Source: Caulobacter sp. 602-1 (lineage in GTDB: Bacteria; Pseudomonadota; Alphaproteobacteria; Caulobacterales; Caulobacteraceae). Taken from it: a DNA stretch of 43,685 bases. Positions 32,726-40,721 of this stretch are shown here, in pieces. The notes beneath the pieces are model-generated. The model was given only the letters and a program-made list of their open reading frames with translations, did not search any database and was not told where the DNA came from. The position numbers and the translations under genes are program-made. Every line of letters starts with the position of its first letter. Position 1 is the stretch's first letter. The stretch covers positions 1 to 43,685 of the forward strand of contig NZ_RRYI01000013.1 of assembly GCF_003931565.1 (NCBI RefSeq). Reading direction: 5' to 3'.

Positions 32726-33492
32726 TAGCCTTCGCCCTCTTCGGTCGCAGCCGCGGGGGCCTCTTCAGCGGGGGTCTCAGCGGCGGCCGGAGCAGCCTCG
32801 CCAGCCTTGCGGAAGGCGCCCGGACGCGGAGCGTCGGCAGGCAGAGCCTTCTTCACGGCGTCGCGAACCTTCACGTAGCTGCCTTCGTGGCCCGGGACGG
32901 CGCCCTTGATCAGGATCAGGCCGCGTTCGACGTCGACCTTCCAGACCGTGACGTTCAGCGTCGTGACGGTTTCCTGACCGAGGTGACCCGCCATCTTCTT
33001 GCCCGGGAACGTACGACCCGGATCCTGGCGGTTACCGGTCGAGCCGTGCGAACGGTGCGAGACCGAGACGCCGTGGGTGGCGCGCAGACCACCGAAGTTC
33101 CAGCGCTTCATGGCGCCGGCGAAGCCCTTACCGACGGTCACGCCTTGGATGTCGACCTTCTGGCCGGCGACGAAGTGGTCGGCCGTCAGTTCGGCGCCGA
33201 CTTCGATCAGGGCGTTCTCTTCGACGCGGAATTCGGCGACGACGCGCTTCGGCTCGACGGCCGCCTTCGCGAAGTGACCGCGCATGGCGTTCGAGGTGTT
33301 CTTGGCCTTCTTGGCGCCAGCGCCGAGTTGCAGGGCGGTGTAGCCGTCCTTCTCAACGGTGCGCACGCCCGTGACCTGGCAACCGTCGAGCGACAGGACG
33401 GTGACCGGCACGTGCTGACCGGCTTCGTCGAAGAAGCGGGTCATGCCGAGCTTCTTGGCGAGGACGCCAGTGCGTTGGGTGGGGAGAGTCAT
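32725..33492 (-). CDS. rplC: 50S ribosomal protein L3
   Basis: The 255-residue protein has RTGVLAKKLGMTRFFDEAGQHV, the loop SVSHRSHGSTGNRQDPGRTFPGKKM that reaches the peptidyl transferase centre, and a C-terminal tail of Ala, Glu and Pro beyond the usual length of about 210. ATG at 33492 gives the family start and GGAGGG lies upstream. It lies 13 nt after rpsJ. Confidence 0.97.
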   Translation of the reverse strand: MTLPTQRTGVLAKKLGMTRFFDEAGQHVPVTVLSLDGCQVTGVRTVEKDGYTALQLGAGAKKAKNTSNAMRGHFAKAAVEPKRVVAEFRVEENALIEVGAELTADHFVAGQKVDIQGVTVGKGFAGAMKRWNFGGLRATHGVSVSHRSHGSTGNRQDPGRTFPGKKMAGHLGQETVTTLNVTVWKVDVERGLILIKGAVPGHEGSYVKVRDAVKKALPADAPRPGAFRKAGEAAPAAAETPAEEAPAAATEEGEG

Positions 33493-33505
33493 GGATCGGC
33501 CCTCC

Positions 33506-33814
<309 letters not shown>

Positions 33815-33916
33815 ATCGCTCGGTTTCCTAGTGGGCTGCGCCCGCGTCTCGAACCATTTCAAAGACCAACTCGAACTCCCGAGAGAGCTCGTACGCAGCG
33901 TCCGCAAAACAAATGA

Positions 33917-33938
33917 CCCCCGCGGTTTCCCGCCGGGG
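33917..33938 (-). other. rpsJ: Terminator-like hairpin in the rpsJ leader
   Basis: CCCCCGCGG (33917-33925) pairs with CCGCCGGGG (33930-33938) with one mismatch and a TTTC loop. On the minus strand the next bases are TCATTTGTTTTG, a weak T-run. It lies about 100 nt before rpsJ and downstream of the rpsJ promoter, so it could act as an attenuator. Alternatively it is an older terminator left from a former upstream gene. Confidence 0.5.
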
Positions 33939-34052
33939 CTGATGACCAGATATTGCACCACCCTCTCGAGAGAAGGCTTGAGGCGCTATGTCCGGGCGTC
34001 TCGCGAACCGCGTTTGAGCCCGAGAGCTCACAGCCGGTCCAACAGAGGCGCG

Positions 34053-34081
34053 CTTGTACGTTCCAGAATCGGTTTCGTCAA
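34053..34081 (-). promoter_or_regulatory. Promoter for the rpsJ ribosomal operon
   Basis: On the minus strand TTGACG (34076-34081) and TACAAG (34053-34058) are 17 bp apart. Transcription should begin near 34046, leaving a leader of about 230 nt before rpsJ. The -35 is identical to that of the rpsM promoter. Confidence 0.65.
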
Positions 34082-34435
34082 GCGCTGTGCCCGGCTCGTC
34101 GCGACTTTGTGGAACGCGACTCGTCGGGCCGGTTCTGAATAGGCGCCCTCCCCCCGCCACGCAAGGCCTTCGGAAAGATAACGTCGGTCCGCTTTTAACC
34201 CAATTGTCCCGATGGCTAGCAAGAACGTGCGCCCGCTCGCGCGTAGGCGAAATGCCACCCCGCGCAAGTGTCACAAATTTGTATAAATCCGCCTCGAAGC
34301 GTCGCCGACGGCCTTGAGGCCAAGGTCGAACCTCCATAGATGCCGCCCCTCACCGACGGACTGGGCGGCCCCTCCCCCCAACAACGACCGTCCAGCCAGC
34401 CGGTGAGCCACTCTTGTGTAAGGGGATACCCCACT

Positions 34436-35206
34436 ATGAATACGAAGCTTTTCGCCACCGCCGCCCTGATCGCCGCCGCCGTCTCGGCCCCGGCCTTCGC
34501 CCAAAGCACCAACGGGAACATCGGTTCGGTCGGCGCCGCCGTGAACTACACGGACCTGAACACCCGCTTCGGCGGCAATGACGGCACCTCGGCCGTGCTC
34601 GACGGCTCGGTCGCCATCCCGCTCTCGGGCGCCTGGACCGTGACCGCCAACGGCGACGTCTCGATCTCGGACAACGACCTGTCGGACGAAACCGTCGCGT
34701 CGGGCGCCGTGCACCTGACCACCAAGCTGGGCGACACCGTGCGCGTCGGCGGCTTCACCGCCCTGTCGCGTCCGTCGAACGACACCCTGTGGGCCGTCGG
34801 CGCCGAGGCCCAGAAGTACCTGAACAACGTCACGCTGACGGGCCTGGTCGCCTATGGCCAGTCGAATGACCTGGACGCCGATCTGTACGCCGTCCGCGGC
34901 GAAGCCCGCTACTTCGTGTCGGACAACTTCCGCCTGAACGCGGGCGCCGGCTGGTCGCGCATCGACACCAACGTCAACGCCGACCTGTGGGACGTGAACG
35001 CCGGCGGCGAATACAAGTTCGCCAACACCGGCTGGTCGACCTTCGCCAAGTACACCCACGCGGAATCGAAGGACCTGGCCAAGCTGAACTCGGACGCCGT
35101 GAAGGTCGGCTTCCGCTACACGTTCGGCGGCAGCCTGAAGGACCGCGATCGCGCCGGCGCCGACCTGGCCACGGCCAGCGACCTGTTCGGCTTCGGCGTC
35201 CGCTAA
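34436..35206 (+). CDS. Outer-membrane beta-barrel protein
   Basis: The 256-residue protein has a Sec signal peptide (MNTKLFATAALIAAAVSAPAFA, cleavage after residue 22). The rest is made of amphipathic strands with alternating residues (for example VRVGGFTALSRP, LTGLVAYGQS, ADLYAVRGEARYFV, FRLNAGAGWSRID and VKVGFRYTFG), which fits an 8-12 stranded barrel, YfaZ- or porin-like. It lies in the outer membrane; the pore or binding role is unknown. ATG at 34436 was chosen for the signal peptide. The ribosome site AAGGGG is followed by ATACCCC, which could pair with it as a small hairpin and reduce translation. Confidence 0.8.
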   Translation: MNTKLFATAALIAAAVSAPAFAQSTNGNIGSVGAAVNYTDLNTRFGGNDGTSAVLDGSVAIPLSGAWTVTANGDVSISDNDLSDETVASGAVHLTTKLGDTVRVGGFTALSRPSNDTLWAVGAEAQKYLNNVTLTGLVAYGQSNDLDADLYAVRGEARYFVSDNFRLNAGAGWSRIDTNVNADLWDVNAGGEYKFANTGWSTFAKYTHAESKDLAKLNSDAVKVGFRYTFGGSLKDRDRAGADLATASDLFGFGVR

Positions 35207-35237
35207 GGACGACCCGGGCCCAAGGTCCGGACATGAA

Positions 35238-35267
35238 GAAGGCCCCGGGAGCGATCCCGGGGCCTTC
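35238..35267. terminator. Bidirectional terminator
   Basis: GAAGGCCCCGGGA pairs with TCCCGGGGCCTTC (13 bp) around GCGA. It lies between the outer-membrane gene and the convergent GIN-domain gene. It is nearly the same stem as those at 19194 and 43425, and shares CCGGGGCCTTCGC with them. Confidence 0.85.
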
Positions 35268-35298
35268 GCTCATTATATATATGTAGCGGCGCTCGCGA

Positions 35299-36141
35299 TC
35301 AGCGGCCGCCGATGATCACGTCGCCCGAACCGGCCACGTGCTTCTTGACCGCGCCGTTGACCTTGGCGATGCGCACGTCGCCCGAGCCGGCGACCGAGAC
35401 GTCGACATCGTCGGCCTCGCCATTGAAGGCCACGTCGCCCGAGCCCATCACATTGACCTCGACCATGCGGCTGCGGCCGCCCAGGACGGTGATGTTGCCC
35501 GAGCCGGCGATATTGCCTTCCAGCTTGCCGGCGATGCTGGCCACCTTGATGTCACCCGAGCCCGCGATATTGGCTTCCATGTCGCCAGAGATCGCCTGGG
35601 TCGTCACGTCGCCCGAGCCGGCGATGCTGATCTCGACCGACGCGGCGGAACCGGCCTTGGTGTCGCCCGAACCAGCCTGGCTGACATGCAGTTCGCCTCT
35701 GGTGTTGGCCACGGTCCAGTCGCCGCAGCCAGCATTGGCCAGGTTGACGCTGTCCGAGCGACCGATGTCGCCGAACACGGCGCCGCCGGCCTGGACCTTG
35801 ACGTTCATCGGGACGCGCACGGCCACCTGGGGGAAGTTGTCGTAGGACACCTGACCCACGCCGCGGACCTTCACCCAGGTCTTGCCGTCGCGGCTGTTGC
35901 AGCTGTTGATCCGGTTCATTCGCAGGTCGCCGTCGACGATCACCTCGTCGCCGTTCTGGCGCACGCTTAGCGGCAGGTCGGCATTGGTGGTGATGAACTC
36001 GACCTTCACATCCGAGCGGTTCTCGGGGATGATCACCACGCGCGCGACGGCGTCCTTGATCTTCACGGACGGGGCGGCCTGGGCGGCGCCGGCGGCGGTA
36101 ACGGCGGCGGCCAGAACGGCCAGGGTGGTCAGAGCGCGCAT
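35299..36141 (-). CDS. GIN-domain (DUF2807) secreted protein
   Basis: The 280-residue protein has a signal peptide (MRALTTLAVLAAAVTAAGAAQA). The C-terminal half is a run of repeats with AGSGD at regular spacing: one AGCGD, then AGSGDT, AGSGDV, AGSGDI, AGSGNI, MGSGDV, AGSGDV, AGSGDV, roughly every 15-23 residues. This is the PF10988 (DUF2807, GIN) pattern, predicted to form a right-handed beta-helix. It is probably on the periplasmic or cell-surface side. The function of the family is unknown. Ribosome site GAGGGGAGA lies inside an inverted repeat CCCCTC/GAGGGG (36151-36180). Confidence 0.85.
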   Translation of the reverse strand: MRALTTLAVLAAAVTAAGAAQAAPSVKIKDAVARVVIIPENRSDVKVEFITTNADLPLSVRQNGDEVIVDGDLRMNRINSCNSRDGKTWVKVRGVGQVSYDNFPQVAVRVPMNVKVQAGGAVFGDIGRSDSVNLANAGCGDWTVANTRGELHVSQAGSGDTKAGSAASVEISIAGSGDVTTQAISGDMEANIAGSGDIKVASIAGKLEGNIAGSGNITVLGGRSRMVEVNVMGSGDVAFNGEADDVDVSVAGSGDVRIAKVNGAVKKHVAGSGDVIIGGR

Positions 36142-36150
36142 CGATGTTCT

Positions 36151-36180
36151 CCCCTCGATTGCGTGTAATTCGATGAGGGG
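36151..36180 (-). promoter_or_regulatory. Inverted repeat over the GIN gene ribosome site
   Basis: CCCCTC (36151-36156) and GAGGGG (36175-36180) are inverted repeats around an 18-nt AT-richer centre. On the minus strand the second arm is the purine-rich ribosome site (GAGGGGAGA) before the ATG. Folding in the mRNA would hide it. No protein partner is known. Confidence 0.35.
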
Positions 36181-36253
36181 AAGCTAGCGGGGGCCTGACA
36201 AGGTTTCGACTTAATTCGAGGTCATGACCGCGATGTCATATAACACGGGTCGA

Positions 36254-37399
36254 CTAGTCGACCATCAGCGCGGCCAGAGTCAGCCCCAATCCCAGCCCTA
36301 GACCCACGCCAGCCCCCAGCCTGGGATGGCGCCGCGCCATGGCGGCCATGAAGCCGGTCCCGCCCCGGATCTGACCGACCAGGCCAGGCTCGCACGCCAC
36401 GATGCGGTCGAACCGCCGCGCCAGCCGAGAGACGCCGAAGCCGCGCATCGACAGCCCCCGTGAGGAGGCTCGCCGCTCGATCAGCCCTTCGAACACCGCC
36501 TCGGCCGGGTCTGCGAAGTCGCGCTTGTAGACGTCGGCGTCGACGCCGAAGTCAACGCGTGCGATTCCGCGCGCGGCGGCGGCCTCCAGGGTGTCCAGCG
36601 TCATCAGGCTGCCTGGCGAGTACTTGGCGAAGGCCGGGTCATAGATCGGGAACCACAGGTGATGCCGCGCGCCCGAACTCAGGCCCAACTCCGCCGCGAC
36701 GAGCGTATCGCCAGCCTTCAAGGTCGCGAGCCGCAGGCCAAAGTCCGGGGCGCAGATCTCGGCCAGCCGATGCAGCAGCGCGACCGTCCACCCGCAGGCG
36801 AAGACATCGTACTGGTGCGTGCGGGACAGCTGGGCGCGCTTGCGGCCGATGACGAGGTCGATCTCGGCCTTTGTCGGTCGCTCGAAAGCGAACGACAGCG
36901 GTCCATGATCGCGCTCCAGGGCGCGGCGGCGGCGGCGCTTGTCCTTCAGGAACCGCGTGTCGCGACTGGCGAGGTAGGCGTTGAAGCCTTGCGAGAGATC
37001 CGCGGCCATCGCCCGACGAGCTCTCAACCCCGGCCGGTCCGCCTCCCCCGCGCCGATCAGGCCGCTGACCCGCGCCCGGCGTACGCCCTCCAGGCGCGGC
37101 AGCAGCCCGCCGACGGAGAGATTCGGCCCGGCGATCAGACCGTGGAAGTCGCTGAGCGGCGCCGCCAGGGGCTGCAGCAGGCCGCCCCGCTGCTGGAACG
37201 GCAGGAAGCCGCGAACCACTCCGCCCTCGCGAATGACGGCGACCCGGGCGTTCGGCGCGACCTGGCTGGCGGCCTCCACGAAGCGCAGGTCGAAATAGGG
37301 ACTGGCTAGGGCGGGGTCTTCCTCGCGGAAGCGGCTCCAGAGCGCGCGCTCGGCCGCTCCCAGCTCTGAAACCGCCACGGTCTCGACATCCACGCCCAC
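36254..37399 (-). CDS. GNAT/FemAB-like acyltransferase (CelD/BioF2 type)
   Basis: The protein, about 381 residues, belongs to the PF13480 acetyltransferase group, often called CelD/BioF2-like, which is distantly related to FemAB. Motifs are ASPYFDLRFVEAASQVAPNARVAV, GLLQPLAAPLSDFHGLIAG, and the core FLKDKRRRRRALERDHGPL with HHLWFPIYDPAFAKYSPGSLMTLDTLEAAAARG and DFGVDADVYKRDFAD. A hydrophobic stretch ends the protein (VGLGLGLGLTLAALMV), so it may be membrane-attached. Members act in exopolysaccharide or holdfast modification in related bacteria, but no polysaccharide genes are nearby. The GTG at 37399 is near AAGGGAGAGG; the ATG at 37426 and GTG at 37393 are alternatives. Confidence 0.72.
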   Translation of the reverse strand: MGVDVETVAVSELGAAERALWSRFREEDPALASPYFDLRFVEAASQVAPNARVAVIREGGVVRGFLPFQQRGGLLQPLAAPLSDFHGLIAGPNLSVGGLLPRLEGVRRARVSGLIGAGEADRPGLRARRAMAADLSQGFNAYLASRDTRFLKDKRRRRRALERDHGPLSFAFERPTKAEIDLVIGRKRAQLSRTHQYDVFACGWTVALLHRLAEICAPDFGLRLATLKAGDTLVAAELGLSSGARHHLWFPIYDPAFAKYSPGSLMTLDTLEAAAARGIARVDFGVDADVYKRDFADPAEAVFEGLIERRASSRGLSMRGFGVSRLARRFDRIVACEPGLVGQIRGGTGFMAAMARRHPRLGAGVGLGLGLGLTLAALMVD

Positions 37400-37453
37400 G
37401 CGCCCTCTCCCTTGGGTTGGGCGCATTAGACATAGCGGCTCCTAACAACCGCT

Positions 37454-39772
37454 TTAGTTGCGCGCCGCCGCGCCTTGCCAAGCGGTCTGGTGAGGACGCA
37501 GACGCACGGGCGCGGATTTGTAGGCCGGCGTGCCCGAACGCTGGTCGTGGTCATCCAGCGACACCACCACATTCGTCTCCGGATAGTAGGCGGCCAGGCA
37601 TCCCGGCGGGATGTCGCGCGCCACCACGGTGAAGGCTCGGACGATCCGCTCGCCCGTCTCGTCGAACGCCGCGCCCAGGTCGACGAGATCGCCTTGCGAG
37701 AGACCCAGTCGCGCCATGTCGTCGGGGTTGGCGAAGATCACGTCGCGCCGGCCGAACACGCCGCGATAGCGGTCGTTCATGCCGTAGATGGTGGTGTTGT
37801 ACTGGTCGTGACTGCGCAGGGTGGTCAGGATCATGACGTCGGGATCGCCCCGGCGCGGATCGCCGCCCCTGGGGTCGAACGGCAGGAAATTGGCCTTGCC
37901 GCTGGCGGTCCTCCACACCCGGTTCGACGGTCCGACCTCAAGGCGGAAGCCGCCGGGAACGCGAACCCTGTCATTATAGTCGTCGAAGGCCGGGAAAACC
38001 CGGGCGATCAGGTCGCGGATGGCGTCGTAGTCGTCGGCCAGGCCCAGCCAGTCGACATGCGGATCGTCGCCAAAGGTGGCGTGGGCGATCCCCGACACGA
38101 TGGCCGGTTCGGACATCAGGTGCTCGGACGCCGGCGGGTTGAGCCCGCGCGAGGCGTGGACCATCGACATCGAGTCCTCGACCGTCACCGACTGGCGCAC
38201 GCCGCCGCGGACGTCCATCTCGGTGCGGCCCAGGCACGGCAGCAGGATCGCTGCCTTGCCGACCAGCAGGTGTGTGCGGTTCGGCTTGGTGGCGACATGG
38301 ACGGCCATGTCCAGCTTGCGCATGGCCGCGAAGGTTCGCACCGGGTCGGGCGCGGCCACCGCGAAATTGCCGCCCAGGCCCAGAAACATCTTGGACCGGC
38401 CGGCTTCCATCGCCTCGATCGTCTCGACCACCGTATGGCCGTGCGCGCGCGGCGGCTCGAAGCCGAAGACGGTCTGGATCGCGTCCGACAGCGCCTTGGA
38501 CGGTTTTTCCCAGATGCCGACCGTGCGGTTGCCCTGCACGTTGGAGTGGCCGCGCAACGGGCAGATCCCCGCCCCTTCCCGCCCGATATTGCCCTTCAGC
38601 AGCAGCAGGTTGACCAGCTGCTGCACCGTGCCGGAACTGTCGCGATGCTGGGTCAGGCCCATGCCGTAGCAGAGGATGGTGGCCTTGGCCTGGGCGTAGA
38701 CCGCCGCCGCCTCTTCGATCCGTTCGCGGGACATGCCGCTGCCGGCCTCGATCTCGGCCCAGTCCATGGCCTCGAGCTGGGCGGCCAGGATCTCGAAGCC
38801 GGCGGTGTGTTCCGCGATGAAGGCGCGGTCCAGGACCCCGCCATCGCGGGCCTCCATGGCCAGCACCGCCTTCATCATGCCCTGCACGAAGGCCGCGTCG
38901 CCGCCGATCTTCAGCTGGAAATAGGCCGAGGCGATCGGGGTCGAGCTCAGGGTCGCCATCTCGACCGGATCCTGCGGCGAGGCGAATTTCTCCAGCGCCC
39001 GCTCGCGTAGCGGATTGAAGGCCAGGATCGTCGCGCCGCGCCGGCTGGCCTCGCGCAGGGTGGCCATCATCCGCGGGTGATTGGTGCCGGGATTGTGCCC
39101 GAAGCACAGGATCAGGTCGGCGTGGTCGAAGTCCTCCAGGGTCACCGACCCCTTGCCCAGGCCGATCGAGTCCGGCAAGCCGACGCTGGTCGGCTCGTGG
39201 CACATGTTCGAGCAGTCCGGGAAATTGTTGGTCCCGAACCGCCGGCCCAGCAGCTGATAGAGAAAGGCCGCCTCGTTGCTGGCCCGGCCCGAGGCGTAAA
39301 ACTCCGCCTCGTCCGGATGAGCCAGAGCCTTCAGGGCCGCGCCGGCGCGGGCGAAGGCCTCGTCCCATGAGATCGGTTTATAATGGTCGTCGGCCGGGTC
39401 ATAGGCCATCGGCTCGGTCAGTCGGCCCAGATCCTCGATCGCGTGGTCGGTCCAGGTCAGCAGCTCGCTGACCGTGTGCCGCGCGAAGACCTCGGGCGTG
39501 GCGCGCTTGGTCGTCGCCTCCCAGGCCACGGCCTTGGCCCCGTTCTCGCAGAACTCGAACGAACTGGTGTGCTTGGGGTCGGGCCAGGCGCAGCCGGGGC
39601 AGTCGAAGCCCTCCGGCTGGTTGGCCCGCATCAGGGTCTTGCCGCCCTCGACCACCGTCTCCTGGTCGACAAGCGCGCCGGCCACGGCCTTCAGCGCATC
39701 CCAACCGCCGGCCGGATGGGTGTAGGGGCGAACGCCCTGAACCTTGCCAGGCGCGGCCGTATCATCCGCCAT
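37454..39772 (-). CDS. FdhF/YdeP-family molybdopterin oxidoreductase
   Basis: The 772-residue protein is a molybdopterin (bis-MGD) enzyme of the formate dehydrogenase alpha-like/YdeP group. The N-terminal Cys58-x2-Cys61 with Cys75 (DCPGCAWPDP and CENG) resembles a partial iron-sulfur site. The block DCSNMCHEPTSVG places Cys191 where the selenocysteine of E. coli FdhF lies, so it is the cysteine form. ILCFGHNPGTNHPRMM and GAGICPLRGHSNVQGNRTVG are cofactor contacts; DVMILTTLRSHDQYNTTIYG is in the C-terminal cap. It is cytoplasmic (no Tat signal). FdhD follows in the same operon, which supports formate-type chemistry, but the substrate is unproven. Confidence 0.85.
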   Translation of the reverse strand: MADDTAAPGKVQGVRPYTHPAGGWDALKAVAGALVDQETVVEGGKTLMRANQPEGFDCPGCAWPDPKHTSSFEFCENGAKAVAWEATTKRATPEVFARHTVSELLTWTDHAIEDLGRLTEPMAYDPADDHYKPISWDEAFARAGAALKALAHPDEAEFYASGRASNEAAFLYQLLGRRFGTNNFPDCSNMCHEPTSVGLPDSIGLGKGSVTLEDFDHADLILCFGHNPGTNHPRMMATLREASRRGATILAFNPLRERALEKFASPQDPVEMATLSSTPIASAYFQLKIGGDAAFVQGMMKAVLAMEARDGGVLDRAFIAEHTAGFEILAAQLEAMDWAEIEAGSGMSRERIEEAAAVYAQAKATILCYGMGLTQHRDSSGTVQQLVNLLLLKGNIGREGAGICPLRGHSNVQGNRTVGIWEKPSKALSDAIQTVFGFEPPRAHGHTVVETIEAMEAGRSKMFLGLGGNFAVAAPDPVRTFAAMRKLDMAVHVATKPNRTHLLVGKAAILLPCLGRTEMDVRGGVRQSVTVEDSMSMVHASRGLNPPASEHLMSEPAIVSGIAHATFGDDPHVDWLGLADDYDAIRDLIARVFPAFDDYNDRVRVPGGFRLEVGPSNRVWRTASGKANFLPFDPRGGDPRRGDPDVMILTTLRSHDQYNTTIYGMNDRYRGVFGRRDVIFANPDDMARLGLSQGDLVDLGAAFDETGERIVRAFTVVARDIPPGCLAAYYPETNVVVSLDDHDQRSGTPAYKSAPVRLRPHQTAWQGAAARN

Positions 39773-40587
39773 CAGACCGACTCCAACTCAGACTCGACAA
39801 GACGCTCGCCGCCGGCGAACACCGCGTGGCCGTCGGCCCGGGCCAGGGCGACCAGAGTCAGGTTGGCCTCCTGAGCCTTGCTCACCGCCAGCTCGGTCGG
39901 GGCCGACACCGCGACCAGGATCGAACAGCCCATCCGCGCGGTCTTCTCGACCATCTCGAACGAGGCCCGGCTGGTGACGACGACGAAGCCGTCAGCCGCT
40001 GAGATCTTTTCGCGCGCCATCAGGCCGGCCAGCTTGTCGAGGGCGTTGTGCCGGCCGACGTCCTCGCGCACCGCGACCAGGCCGCCCACTCTATTGAAGA
40101 AGGCCGCCGCGTGGGTGGCGCGGGTCAGGCGACCCAGGGCCTGCTCGGCCTCCAGCGCCGCCAGGGCGCGAGGGATGGCGGCGTGTTCAATCCGCGCGCC
40201 CGTGTCCACCACCGGCAGGGGCCGCACCGCGTCCGCCAGGCGCTGCACGCCGCAGAGCCCGCAGCTGGAGCGGCCTTCCAGGTTGCGTGGCCGGGCCTTC
40301 CGGGCCAGGGCGCCGGGCGCCAGGCGGATATCGACCAGTATGCCCAGCGCCTCGTCCTTGCGGACGATGTCCAGCACGTCGGCGGCGCTGGCGATCCCCT
40401 CGGTGATCACGAAGCCCAGGGCTAGATCCTCGACATCCCGCGGCGTGGCCATCAGCACCGTATGTGGACGGCCATCGAACGAGAGGCCCACGGCGGTCTC
40501 GCGCGGCAGGGGCCGCTCGAGGGCCTGGACGGGGGTCCCCGCGCGCCATTGCAGGACGGGGCGTGGAGTGGCGGACGAACGCGACAT
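39772..40587 (-). CDS. fdhD: Formate dehydrogenase accessory sulfurtransferase FdhD
   Basis: The 271-residue protein is FdhD, which transfers sulfur from IscS to the molybdenum cofactor of formate dehydrogenases. The active CxxC is Cys109-Gly-Leu-Cys112 (RSSCGLCG), and AFFNRVGGLVAVREDVGRHNALDKLAG plus TSRASFEMVEKTARMG are family motifs. Its stop overlaps the ATG of the FdhF-like gene (TGATG), so the pair is one translational unit, fdhD first. Upstream is the 134-nt gap with a divergent promoter. Confidence 0.92.
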   Translation of the reverse strand: MSRSSATPRPVLQWRAGTPVQALERPLPRETAVGLSFDGRPHTVLMATPRDVEDLALGFVITEGIASAADVLDIVRKDEALGILVDIRLAPGALARKARPRNLEGRSSCGLCGVQRLADAVRPLPVVDTGARIEHAAIPRALAALEAEQALGRLTRATHAAAFFNRVGGLVAVREDVGRHNALDKLAGLMAREKISAADGFVVVTSRASFEMVEKTARMGCSILVAVSAPTELAVSKAQEANLTLVALARADGHAVFAGGERLVESELESV

Positions 40588-40618
40588 GGCCGGAGTCTAG
40601 GCCTCGCATCGCGCGAAA

Positions 40619-40645
40619 GGAACCATTCGATCGAATGGCTCCGTC
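40619..40645 (+). promoter_or_regulatory. Candidate ECF sigma promoter with 16-bp palindrome
   Basis: GGAACC (40619-40624) is followed after 17 bp by CGTC (40642-40645), close to the GGAAC-N-CGTT form used by EcfG/SigT general-stress sigma factors in alphaproteobacteria; the last T is changed. The spacer carries CCATTCGATCGAATGG (40623-40638), a perfect 16-bp palindrome that would be an operator. The gap separates fdhD (minus) from the flavoprotein gene (plus), and the predicted start lies about 70 nt before ATG 40722. Confidence 0.45.
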
Positions 40646-40721
40646 ACGCCACCGCACGAATGTTCAAATTCGTCATCGTTCGGCGGATGACCGCGCGCCG
40701 ATCCTGACGCAATCTCTCCCC

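Larger units (their letters stand above)
33815..34435. other. 621-nt intergenic region between rpsJ and the outer-membrane gene
   Basis: No protein- or tRNA-coding gene is supported here; open frames in the stretch lack ribosome sites and family resemblance. It holds the rpsJ promoter (34053-34081), the rpsJ leader with three foldable segments (33917-33938; a CTCTCGAGAG palindrome at 33963-33972; TGAGC/GCTCA at 34015-34030), and upstream of the plus-strand gene an ACAAATTTGT palindrome (34273-34282) overlapping a TATAAA (34282-34287) without a clear -35. Confidence 0.6.

Noticed and set aside
33828..34337. A 169-residue minus-strand frame before rpsJ
   Set aside because: It covers the rpsJ promoter and leader, has no ribosome site, and resembles no family.
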